From contig JAJVIP010000030.1 in assembly GCA_022072025.1 (NCBI GenBank), positions 1-64,000 of the forward strand: a stretch of 64,000 nucleotides of DNA, read 5' to 3'. The notes under the pieces were generated by a model. The model made no database searches and was not told the DNA's origin. It saw only the letters and a program-made list of their open reading frames with translations. Made by a program: the position numbers and the translations under genes. Positions 33,651-42,700 of this stretch are shown here, in pieces (positions within the stretch are counted from its first letter, which is position 1; each line of letters opens with the position of its first letter). The stretch comes from Elusimicrobiota bacterium (GTDB lineage Bacteria > Elusimicrobiota > Elusimicrobia > F11).

Positions 33651-33730
33651 AATGAGCGGGGAATTATACCTCATGAAGTTGGTGACCTTGGATCATGGGG
33701 GGCTTGGTATACTGTGAGTGGCGACATAAT

Positions 33731-34531
33731 ATGGATAACAACAAAAAACTACTTTTGCTTTTGAAAAATCGGATTTGTGAGCGATTGCAAATTAACGATT
33801 TCCACTTTGTTGAAATTGAGTCCAAAAAAAGGGTGTTGCCGGAATTCGCGAAAGAACTTCAAGACCATTTGATGGACAAAAAACGCGTGCAACATGTGAA
33901 ATCCTCCTTTTTCCTCGACCAGTTCCTCGACACCCCCGGCATGGATTTGTTCCGGTTGGGAGTCAGTCTTCGCTTGCGATACAAAAAAAACGGGAGCCAG
34001 GTGTACCTTCAATACAAAGGCCCGGGGTTCAAAGAGCAGGGCCTGCTGTACCGCTCGGAGTTCTCAAGCCCCCCTCTCAAAAACCTGATGTTGGAAGAAA
34101 GCCACCATGACATGATCCATTTCACGAAAACACCCATCCAGTCGATCCTCAAACGGCAATTGGGGCGTCCGATGGTTCAGGCCATGCGCACGCACTTGGG
34201 AGTGCGCGTGATGTCTCGAATATCAACGGGTCCCATCATCTGCACCTATCAAAAAGAAAAATTCAAAGTGAAGTTGGGGCCGGTTTTTTTGGAGCCGTCG
34301 GTGGACCGCGTCTTCGCTTTTCACATCAACAAGGTGGGCCTTCATCCGCTCTCGACCTTTTGGGAATATGAAAATGAAATCAAAGCGGAAAAAGGGTCGT
34401 GGGACAAAAAAATATTCCATATCCCGGACTTGCTCGAGTTTGATCAGAAGATCAGCAAGAAATTCTCGTTAAAACCGGAACCGCTGGACAAGTATCACCG
34501 CTGCACGTCCATTTTCCTGCCGAAACGATAA
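33731..34531 (+). CDS. CYTH/VTC-like protein next to polyphosphate kinase
   Basis: About 266 residues from ATG 33731 (MDNNKKLLLLLKN); 33695 is also possible. The sequence FFLDQFLDTPGMDLFRLGVSLRLRYKKNGSQVYLQYKG is the CYTH/triphosphate-tunnel signature (DT, then L.LR.R, then K.G). Later acidic and basic strands (YENEIKAEKG) could complete the tunnel. CYTH and VTC proteins bind or hydrolyse triphosphate and polyphosphate, and its neighbour is PPK1, so a role in polyphosphate turnover is likely. The two genes converge on a perfect inverted repeat. Confidence 0.7.
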   Translation: MDNNKKLLLLLKNRICERLQINDFHFVEIESKKRVLPEFAKELQDHLMDKKRVQHVKSSFFLDQFLDTPGMDLFRLGVSLRLRYKKNGSQVYLQYKGPGFKEQGLLYRSEFSSPPLKNLMLEESHHDMIHFTKTPIQSILKRQLGRPMVQAMRTHLGVRVMSRISTGPIICTYQKEKFKVKLGPVFLEPSVDRVFAFHINKVGLHPLSTFWEYENEIKAEKGSWDKKIFHIPDLLEFDQKISKKFSLKPEPLDKYHRCTSIFLPKR

Positions 34532-34548
34532 ATTCGGCCTCTTAAATT

Positions 34549-34611
34549 CCGGCGAGAGGGTCTGACGAAGCGACTTGCGAAGCCGGAGCGAAGGTCAGAC
34601 CCTCTCGCCGG
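34549..34611. terminator. Inverted repeat between convergent genes
   Basis: Arms ccggcgagagggtctgac (34549-34566) and its exact complement (34594-34611) enclose a 27-base loop. It ends one base before the ppk stop. It lacks a T-run, so it may act as a bidirectional roadblock/mRNA stabiliser, or be a dispersed repeat. Confidence 0.55.
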
Positions 34612-36753
34612 CTACGATCGTCCTTGAAGGATGGTGCCTTTGTAGCGGTTTCGAGCCAGGTCTTCGAACAGAAATTGCGATCGGACCGTTTTCCCTGAAG
34701 AGGAGGGCGTCACGCGTTTGTATTGCCCGTCCGGCAGTAGAAGCCAGGCGCGGTCGTTGTCAGCCAGGCTGTTGGCGAGTATGACCTCCCGAATATATTT
34801 TTTCAAAATGGCGTCTTTGATGGGAAAGGCCACTTCGTAGCGGGCGTAAAAATTTCGGGGCATCCAGTCCGCGCTGGAGAGATAAATCTTTTTGGCCCCA
34901 TCGGCGCGGAAATAGAACACGCGGCTGTGTTCGAGAAAACGGTCCACCACGCTCACCACTTTGATGTTATCGCTCATTCCCTTGATGCCGGGACGCAAGC
35001 AACAGATGCCTCTCACCAACAATTCAATTTTGACTCCGGCTTGAGACGCTTCATAAAGCGCTTCGATGATGTTCGGGTCCACCAGCGAATTCATTTTGGC
35101 GATGATGTGCCCTTTTCCGCCGTTTCGTTGAATTTCGGTTTCGGCCTTGATGAGTTTCACAAACCCGTGGTGAAGGTTCCCCGGGGCGGCCATGATCACG
35201 TTGAAATTCATTTTGGTTTGCCGCGCCGTCATGCCCTGAAAATAATATTTGATCTCTTTCCCCAATTCGGGGTTGCAGGTTAAAAGCCCCAGATCCGTGT
35301 ATTGTTTCGCGGTTCCTGGGTGATAATTTCCGGTTCCCAAATGCAGGTATGACACGTCTTGGCCGTCTTCGTGACGAACCACTTGGGTCATTTTGCAATG
35401 CACTTTGTAGCCGGCGAGAGGGCGGATCACTTTGACGCCGGCTTGCCTCAGCTCTTTGGCCCAACGCACATTGTTGAGTTCATCGAAGCGGGCTTTGATT
35501 TCGATATAGGCGGTCACTTTTTTTCCTCGGCGCACCCCTTCCTTGAGCGCTTCCATGATGGGAGACTCTTTGCTGGTCCGGTACATGGTGTGGGTGATGT
35601 GGGTCACCTGGGGGTCCCGCGCCGCCGATTTCAGGAATTCGACTATGACATCAAACGAATCGTACGGGTGGTGTAGCAAAACGTCTCGGGCGCGAATGAC
35701 GTCGAAAATATTTCTTCCCTCAATGATAGGGGGAATTTGGGGCGTGATGGGCGGATATTTTAGCGTCTGATACGCGTCCAAAGTGTAAAGCCGGGCCAAC
35801 GTTCTTAAATCCAAGGGCAGGTCGAACCGGTAAAGCATGGCCGAATCAAGTCTGAGTGAGGAGGCGAGAAACAAAGCCCCTTCAGAGTAATGAGGCGCGT
35901 CGACCTCCAGTCGAACGACGCGGGCCCGGCCTCGGCCTTGAACCGCTTCGATGATTTGTTCTTCGATGGAGTCGTCATCGTCGGGTCGATAACGCAGGTC
36001 GGCGTCGCGAATAATTTTAAAAGGGAAAGCCTCAATGACTTCTTGACCGGGAAAAAGGGAGCTGGCTCTGGCGGCCAACCATCTTTCCAACAGCGCATAT
36101 CGGAGCGTGGTTCCTGCGGGATTTAAAGAAAGAAGGCGGGCGCTTCGTTCTTCGATGGCAATAATGGCGTTCGAGTTCACAAAACGGACAAACACATGGA
36201 TGCGTTCGCTCGTCAAGGGAGGCAAAGGTTCGCTGTTTCTCCGAATAATAAATTTTAAATCGGGCAACCTTTCCCGAATTTCTTGATCAAGTTCGGGGTC
36301 CGGCGGAAACTCGGAATAAATCCGGATTCCTTCATTGGACAATACTTGCAACAAGTCGCGGACCACTTGAGCTTGTTGACTTTTCTGACGAAGCACATGG
36401 TCGCGAATTTGGGTCAGCAACCGTTGAGCGGAAAAATTGGCCAAATGAGAATGGGTGCGTTGTTGTTTGGCTCGGCGCACCACATCGGCCACACGAACCA
36501 TAAAAAATTCGTCTAAGTTGGAGCTTACAATCGCCGCAAAACGCAGACGTTCCAAGGGCGGGACCGTGGGGTTGGCCGCTTCGCCCAAAACGCGATCATT
36601 GAATTCCAGCCAACTGAGCTCCCGGTTGAACAGTCGGCCCGGTTTGGAGAGAGGCAACGGCAACTCTTTATGAGAAGAGGTGCCCAAGTTTTTTAAATGC
36701 TCTGAAAAAGAACGCCAGGCCGGCGTGAAATGTTGGTTTTTTTGGAAATTCAT
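34612..36753 (-). CDS. ppk1: Polyphosphate kinase 1
   Basis: About 713 residues from ATG 36753 (MNFQKNQHF), with AAGGA upstream. The N-terminal domain has FNRELSWLEFNDRVL and ERLRFAAIVSSNLDEFFMVRV, typical of PPK1. The catalytic core has VHCKMTQVVRHEDG with its His, HLGTGNYHPGTAKQYTDLGLLTC and the second phospholipase D-like motif IYLSSADWMPRNFYARYEVAFP. The enzyme reversibly polymerises the terminal phosphate of ATP into polyphosphate via a phospho-His. Family-normal length. The neighbouring CYTH-like gene fits the same pathway. Confidence 0.95.
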   Translation of the reverse strand: MNFQKNQHFTPAWRSFSEHLKNLGTSSHKELPLPLSKPGRLFNRELSWLEFNDRVLGEAANPTVPPLERLRFAAIVSSNLDEFFMVRVADVVRRAKQQRTHSHLANFSAQRLLTQIRDHVLRQKSQQAQVVRDLLQVLSNEGIRIYSEFPPDPELDQEIRERLPDLKFIIRRNSEPLPPLTSERIHVFVRFVNSNAIIAIEERSARLLSLNPAGTTLRYALLERWLAARASSLFPGQEVIEAFPFKIIRDADLRYRPDDDDSIEEQIIEAVQGRGRARVVRLEVDAPHYSEGALFLASSLRLDSAMLYRFDLPLDLRTLARLYTLDAYQTLKYPPITPQIPPIIEGRNIFDVIRARDVLLHHPYDSFDVIVEFLKSAARDPQVTHITHTMYRTSKESPIMEALKEGVRRGKKVTAYIEIKARFDELNNVRWAKELRQAGVKVIRPLAGYKVHCKMTQVVRHEDGQDVSYLHLGTGNYHPGTAKQYTDLGLLTCNPELGKEIKYYFQGMTARQTKMNFNVIMAAPGNLHHGFVKLIKAETEIQRNGGKGHIIAKMNSLVDPNIIEALYEASQAGVKIELLVRGICCLRPGIKGMSDNIKVVSVVDRFLEHSRVFYFRADGAKKIYLSSADWMPRNFYARYEVAFPIKDAILKKYIREVILANSLADNDRAWLLLPDGQYKRVTPSSSGKTVRSQFLFEDLARNRYKGTILQGRS

Positions 36754-36905
36754 AAGCGTGTCCTTGGGGGGTGACTCTTGAGCGTGTACCAAAGATAACC
36801 CCCGACTGTAAATGACAGGAATGTAAAATTTTTCAATCCGCTTGAGCTTGGGAGCCTGCTTTAGGCATGATGCGCGAATGCGATGTTTCTTGACAGGGAG
36901 GTGAC

Positions 36906-37793
36906 ATGGTTGTTGGTGAAACCCGACAAAACTTTCCCGTCGCTCCTCTTTATTATTTAGAGACTCTCTGGTTCCAAGTGGCGGGCACGTTGTGCAACCT
37001 GGAATGTGGCCACTGCTTGGTCAGCGCCAATCCCACCAACAAAACTCATTTGATGATGAGCTTGGAGGAAGTGAAAACCCATCTGGCAGAGGCGGAACGT
37101 CTGGGGGTTCGCGAGTTTTACTTCACCGGCGGAGAACCGTTCATGAACCGGGACATGGTTGCCATCCTTGAGGCCACTTTAAAGATTGGTCCGGCGAACG
37201 TGCTGACGAACGGCACTTTCCTTGAGCATCGTATGGCCAGGCGTCTCAAGCAACTTTCAGAGGGGAGCCATTATTCGCTCGAATTGCGCATCAGTTTGGA
37301 TGGAACCTCCCAAGAAACCAATGATCCGATTCGAGGGACGGGAAGCTTTGAGCGGATCCTCCGCGGAATCAAATGCCTGGCAGAAGGAGGTTTAAATCCG
37401 GTTATCACCGTGACTGAGGCGGCGCCAGAGTTGGAAAAACTAGGCCAACAAGGACGAGAAAAATTTTTCGATTTGATCCGTTCATTGGGCATTCAGCAAC
37501 CCCGCCTGAAAATTCTCAGTTTGTTTCATATCGGAGAAGAAGTCGATCGCAGTGGCGGATATAAACCCACTGAGACAATGAAAGGACTCCATTTGACTGG
37601 CGAGGATTTGCTGAAGCTGCAATGCACCACCAGTCGCATCGTAACCCACGAAGGGATGTGGGTTTGTCCGATCTTGGTGAACGACCCGCAGGCTCGAATG
37701 GGAGACACGCTTCAAGAATCACTTCACCCATTTCTAATGGACCGGGGAGCCTGTTATACCTGCCATGCCTATGGCGTGACCTGCCGGACCTGA
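36906..37793 (+). CDS. Radical SAM protein
   Basis: A 295-residue protein, start preceded by GGGAGG. The iron-sulfur/SAM motif is CNLECGHC (CX3CX2C, about 30-37), with FYFTGGEPFMNRD (GGE motif) and the barrel segments LRISLDGTSQETNDPIRG and ITVTEAAPE. The C-terminal CYTCHAYGVTC suggests an auxiliary cluster or SPASM-like remnant. Such proteins modify peptides, cofactors or other small molecules. No substrate can be inferred, since its neighbours are unrelated. Confidence 0.85.
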   Translation: MVVGETRQNFPVAPLYYLETLWFQVAGTLCNLECGHCLVSANPTNKTHLMMSLEEVKTHLAEAERLGVREFYFTGGEPFMNRDMVAILEATLKIGPANVLTNGTFLEHRMARRLKQLSEGSHYSLELRISLDGTSQETNDPIRGTGSFERILRGIKCLAEGGLNPVITVTEAAPELEKLGQQGREKFFDLIRSLGIQQPRLKILSLFHIGEEVDRSGGYKPTETMKGLHLTGEDLLKLQCTTSRIVTHEGMWVCPILVNDPQARMGDTLQESLHPFLMDRGACYTCHAYGVTCRT

Positions 37794-37812
37794 TAATTTA
37801 GGATTTAGAATT

Positions 37813-37880
37813 TAGTCATTGGTCATTAGAAATTAAACCCTAATGACGAATGACGAAGCACTAAATCCTAAACAAACGGC
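37813..37880. repeat. 65-bp direct repeat, copy 1
   Basis: A stretch (ttagtcattggtcattag ... ctaaatcctaaacaaacggc) repeated almost exactly at 38165-38234. It is internally palindromic: gtcattggtcattag pairs with ctaatgacgaatgac and aggatttag with ctaaatcct, so it can fold into a hairpin after the radical SAM gene. Together the two copies bracket the palindromic element 37939-38116. Confidence 0.8.
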
Positions 37881-37938
37881 ATTCATAGAATGAAATCTCA
37901 AATTCATGTTAATTTGCAAAGAAAACAGGTGATCATCG

Positions 37939-38116
37939 TCGCCCCGGCATGTTGTTTGGCCGGGGCCCAGGTGTTGTATTTTCCTCAGAATTTATTTCAA
38001 TACGGTTCAGAAAAGCAAAACCTGGGCCCCGTACCGTTCCATAATGATCTTGGTCGGTACAGTCCAGAACAATAAATTATCATTGAGCTGGACGGCCAGA
38101 AGATTGCCGGGGCGAC
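37939..38116. repeat. Dispersed palindromic element, copy 1
   Basis: Begins gtcgccccggcatg and ends gccggggcgac, with an inner ggccggggcccaggt...acctgggccccg inverted pair around AT-rich unrelated bases. The left flank 37908-37948 is identical over 41 bp to 54332-54372. The right flank (about 38143-38158) has ttcaactgaattattc, the outer motif of the family. No gene is convincing within 37794-38238. Confidence 0.75.
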
Positions 38117-38164
38117 AGCGTCTTGCGCAGGTCCTTTAGGGGCGGTTCAACTGAATTATTCAGC

Positions 38165-38234
38165 TTAGTCATTGGTCATTAGAAATTAAACCCTAATGAC
38201 GAATGACGAAGCACTAAATCCTAAAACAAACGGC
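38165..38234. repeat. 65-bp direct repeat, copy 2
   Basis: Second copy of the repeat at 37813-37880, differing by about one inserted base near its end. It lies directly before the metallophosphoesterase start (38239), so it forms that gene's 5' leader and could affect expression through its hairpin. Confidence 0.8.
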
Positions 38235-38238
38235 AATT

Positions 38239-39033
38239 ATGAATACCAAAATCAAAAAAATCGCGCTTTTTGGTGGGGTGTACAACAACCACCTCGCCCT
38301 CCGGCAAGCTTGCGAGCTGGCGCTCGCGCATGATTGCGAAAAACTTTTTCAACTGGGCGATCTCGGCGGGTTCGGCCCTTTTCCAAACAAAGTATTCCCC
38401 ATCCTCAAAGAATTCAATGTTCAATGCATCCAAGGAAATTACGAGGAATCCCTCGCGAACCGCGTCTCCGATTGTGGTTGCGGTTACACCCATCCCCGCG
38501 ATAATTATTATGCCCAACTTTCTTATGACTATACGAACGACAACCTCTCGGAGGAGAATCGGAATTTTTTGAAAACTTTTCCGAAGCGTCGACAGGTTCG
38601 AGTGGGTGGGGCCGTTGTTCATCTCTGCCACGGTTCGCCGCGCCGGGTCAATGAATTTCTGTGGGAAACCGCCACCTCGAACGCTTTTGTCCTCTCCCTG
38701 ATGCGGGAGTTGAAATGTGACATTGTCGCTTGCACCCACACGGGACTTCCCTGGAAACGAGAGGTGGCGCCTAAGAAATGGATTGTCAATGTCGGCGCCT
38801 TGGGCCGCCCGGCCAACGATGGGCAACAGAACGTGTGGTACGTTGAACTGTCATGGAAAAACGGGCAGGTCGACATTCAACATATTCCCGTGCATTACGA
38901 CTGGAAAAAGCTTGCTGAAGAAATGACCGCTGAACGGCTTCCCTCGGAATTTATCGAGACGATCACCACCGGCTGGTGGACCACCTGCCTTGAAATCCTT
39001 CCTGAAAAAGAGCGCGCGCGCGGCCGGTATTAA
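38239..39033 (+). CDS. Metallophosphoesterase-like protein lacking the first metal motif
   Basis: A 264-residue protein. Calcineurin-like motifs are visible: QLGDLGGFGPFP (GDxxxxGP), IQGNYEE (GNxE in place of GNHD), VVHLCHGSPR, ACTHTGLPW (GHTH-type) and VNVGALGRP. The usual N-terminal DxH is replaced by ALFGGVYNNHLAL, so two metal ligands are missing or displaced. Activity may therefore be altered or lost. It has no signal peptide and is expected in the cytoplasm. The upstream leader is a dispersed direct repeat. Confidence 0.8.
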   Translation: MNTKIKKIALFGGVYNNHLALRQACELALAHDCEKLFQLGDLGGFGPFPNKVFPILKEFNVQCIQGNYEESLANRVSDCGCGYTHPRDNYYAQLSYDYTNDNLSEENRNFLKTFPKRRQVRVGGAVVHLCHGSPRRVNEFLWETATSNAFVLSLMRELKCDIVACTHTGLPWKREVAPKKWIVNVGALGRPANDGQQNVWYVELSWKNGQVDIQHIPVHYDWKKLAEEMTAERLPSEFIETITTGWWTTCLEILPEKERARGRY

Positions 39034-39143
39034 ATCTTAGTTCGTTTCTGTCATTTTGAATTTACATCGGCTTTATTTGTCCACAACATGCGTATCTTAT
39101 TATTCCTCCCGACAAATCAAATCTAATGAGTGGGAGGATCACA

Positions 39144-39326
39144 ATGAGTCAATTGGGTTTTCAGGCCATCGAAGAAGATATCTTGGCTTCCTGTATCCGC
39201 AGGCAAAGCCTTTTGTGTTTTAAATTAATCCGGGATCTGGAGAGTAAGAGTCTCACTGAATTCGATGTGGATGAAAAAATTCATGAAATTGAACTGGGCC
39301 TTAAACGGCTATGCCACACCTCCTAG
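39144..39326 (+). CDS. Small helical protein
   Basis: 60 residues from ATG 39144, preceded by GGGAGGAT at six bases. The sequence is helical (FQAIEEDILASCIRRQSLLCFKLIRDLE, then DEKIHEIELGLKRL). No family recognised. It overlaps the next ORF by 16 bases, and an upstream motif at 39058-39088 resembles that before the giant gene. Confidence 0.55.
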   Translation: MSQLGFQAIEEDILASCIRRQSLLCFKLIRDLESKSLTEFDVDEKIHEIELGLKRLCHTS

Positions 39327-39598
39327 GTGTCAGAACGCCCCGCAAAAGGGTTTATGATGGAACGGATCATTGGATGACGATCCAAGGCCAAGATGAACCT
39401 CAACCCATGGTCCAGGCCTTGGTTGAAAAACTACAAGAGCAAAAAACATACCTCGAAGAGATCCTGCAGGCCATTGAAAACCGAGATATAAGTTTCGAGC
39501 AGGTCCGAGAACATTTGAAATGGATCCAAAAAAACATGAAAGAAACCCGTCGATCCTCAAAATTTGGAATTTCCAGAAAGGACAAATCACGCCTGTAA
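39311..39598 (+). CDS. Small coiled-coil protein
   Basis: Up to 95 residues; ATG 39374 (MTIQGQDEPQP) is an alternative start. The middle is a charged helix (MVQALVEKLQEQKTYLEEILQAIENRDISFEQVREHLKWIQKNM), and the C-terminus is basic. It overlaps the previous small gene, suggesting coupling. Function unknown. Confidence 0.45.
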   Translation: MPHLLGVRTPRKRVYDGTDHWMTIQGQDEPQPMVQALVEKLQEQKTYLEEILQAIENRDISFEQVREHLKWIQKNMKETRRSSKFGISRKDKSRL

Positions 39599-39769
39599 AC
39601 AGGTTGTAAACGACCTTCACACGGAATTTACATTGGCTTCATTGTCCCAACACGTTGGTGTGTGACAATACCCTCAGAATCAAAAATGAATCAGTCGCTC
39701 TTCCCCCCTGCCAAGAGCCGCGCTGTTTGGAAACAATGTCATACATATCAAGAGTGCATAGGGATCAAA

Positions 39770-42700
39770 ATGACAAAAAAAATATTCACATCTTTTATTT
39801 CGGTTTTAATATTCCTGGGCCAAGCGGTTTTTGCCAATTCTTATGAATCAAACTTCTGGAAGGAGCGGCAAACAAAGATAAGAAATCAATCAAAGCCCCT
39901 TGAGCTTGCTTACGCTTTGCCGCACTTATCTCCTCAAATCAACTCGTTCCCAAATCAATTTTCACTTCTTTCGAATCCCGATAAGTTTTTCTCGGTTTCC
40001 CAGATCCATCATCATTCATGGGTCAACAATCTTCCTTCACAGGCGGGATCTATTCGCGATTCTGCGCATCCAACGAGCGGGCCATCAAAAAAAGTGGTGG
40101 TTTTGGTTCAAGATATTCACATGAATCAGGAAGCTCAGAAAAATATCTCCCTGATGGTGTCTCATTTGCACTCAAAGAATTCGCTCGATTTCATCGCCTT
40201 GGAAGGTTTTTGCTCGGAATTTAAGACGGGTTATTACAGGAAAATATCGAGCGCGCCGATTTTGGCAAGTGTGGCGGAATACCTTCTTGAAGAAAACAAG
40301 ATATCAGGCCCGATATACGCTTCTCTAACAATGACGAAAAGCCCTCCGCTGGTTTTTGGCGTAGACGATCCCTTCTTGCACAAGCAAAACGTCGCCTCTT
40401 ACTTAACAGCTCAATCTCGTGCGATGGAACTTGAAAAAACCCTGCTGATTCAAGAGCGCCATTTGAGAAACGAAACAATTCACCGCTTGAATCCAAAATT
40501 GGCGGCATTCGACACAATTGTGGATCGGTTTAGAAAAAATGAAATTGATATCGGTCAATATGTGGAGGAATTATCGAAACATCGCCCTCTATTTGGGATG
40601 TTGGACCGATTCCGCAAAGGGTTGCGCCTGGAAAAATCCTTGGATTTTAAAAGAGTCGAAATCGAACGGGCTTCCCTCCTCTCAGCACTGGTTCCCAGGC
40701 TTTCCGAACAAGAGAAAAATAGTCTCATAAAAATGGGCATCGCTTTTAAGAACGGAGCCGTCAATGCCGTGCAATTTCACCAATATCTCACCGCGTTGGC
40801 TGACCGGAAGAATATCCGGCTCAGCAATTACCCTGAATTCCGTCGGTTCATGGATTATGTGCTGATAACGGACGGAATTGAAGGTGAGAAGTTATTCGCC
40901 GAATTAAAAAATCAAGAAGACGCAATTTATTCACTCCTTTTCAAAAATCAGAGAGAAAAAGACCATGTCGATAAACTCAATTTAAACCGGTATTCAAAAA
41001 AACTTTTAACTTTTGGTTTGACCCGTCAAGAATGGGAATCTTATCGATACCTTCGAAATAGGCCTTCGGCTTCTCTCATTTCCGGAATCGAACTTTTTGA
41101 AAGTTTTTATGCCTATGCGGAAAAGCGAGACCAGGCAATGGCCCAATCTCTTATTGATAAGGTCCACAATAAACCTTCTTTCTTGGGGGTGCTGGTGATT
41201 GGCGGGTTTCATTCTTCCGCGATTGCCTCCCGTCTGACCCAGGCGGGCCTGAGTGTTTTCACTTTCACCCCAAAAATTTCCGCTGTTCCGATGCGGGATG
41301 AGGAAAATTATTTAAGCGTATTCGCTCAGGAGAAAACGCCCCTTGAAAAACTTGTCATGGGGGAGAAGTTATTCCTCAGTCAAGATCCCACATTTGGAAA
41401 ACGTCTCATCCCGCCCTTGGCGCAAGCGGTTCAAACCGCTTGGGCACGTTCCACAAACAGGCTGTCGTTAAAATTAAACGGTCCAACCGGTGCGATTTCT
41501 TATGAATTACAATTGCAACCTTCTCCTGAGGGCTCCGGAGCCGCGCCCAGAATAAAAAGAGTGACGAGCCGATTGGTGGGAACTGGAAACCCCGCGGCGA
41601 AGGTGAAGCGAGCGTTATCCCGAATAATTCAGTTGAACGACCATTACCATCTATCAACGGTTAATATTTTAGTGCCGTCATCCCGGCATGTTTTCTGGCC
41701 GGGATCCAGGTTTTCTTCATGGGGAAAACCTGGGCCCCGGCCAAAAGATCGCCGGGGCGACGATTCAACTGAATCATTCCGGTTATCGGAATTGCGCCGT
41801 TCTTTTTGGATTTCGATTCTCCTTGTCGCCAGTTTTTTCCCTTCACTCTCCTTTGGAGACACTCGTCCCACCAGCCATTTGCAGCAGGCCCCTCCAACCG
41901 TTTCATCTCTCGAGAGGGCGAACGAACCAATGTCTCCCTCGCGAAACATTGAAACACTCACCCGCGCTTTGCAAAACATTCAAAAAAATCCTTTTAACAT
42001 CAGCCCTGCATATTCTGCCATCGACCTTGAACAATCCCAAAAGACCTTTGATGACGCTTTCAGTCTTCTCCCCGAAGACGCCAAAAAAAAGGCCTTGGCT
42101 GTTCTGGAGCATCCCGTCACCGGCGCCATTGATTTTTATTTGATGGCAAGGCATCTGAAGCATGTTCGCGTGGATGAGAACGGTGCAATGAAATGCCGTT
42201 TACGGCCTGAACGCGGAGCGGATTTCGTGGATTATAAAGTCCACATGAAAATGGCAGGTTTAATTGGGGGGATCCAAGATCCCCATATTCCAAATCGTTT
42301 CTCTCAACCCGTTACGCTTGATCAATTGAAACATATGGAGCTTGATCCAGAGGGGAAGTTGGTTTTAATCGAAGGGGACCGGTCTTTTCCTGTGCATGTC
42401 CTTGTTTCCATGCCCGTCCGCGAAAAAGAATTCCGGGACGTTCGCGGCCAAATTGCTCAAGAAAAACTGGATCAAAATAATTTGGAAGAACCGGATGTGC
42501 AATTTCTGAAAAACTTCAATCGGCAAGAGTGGATCAAGTTTCAGGACCAGCAATTGGAGCAGACCATTCAAGAGACCCAAAGCTTCATTCAGGGTTTGGA
42601 AAATGAAAAAGCTCGGTTACAGTTGGAAAAAGAAAAAATTAAAGCGGCAAAGGAACTTGCGCGGAAAATCCTTCAATTCCGACAAGAAAAAACGGTTCTT

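Noticed and set aside
37890-38075. 61-codon frame in the intergenic repeat region
   Set aside because: It is mostly translation of palindromic element copy 1 and has no independent support.
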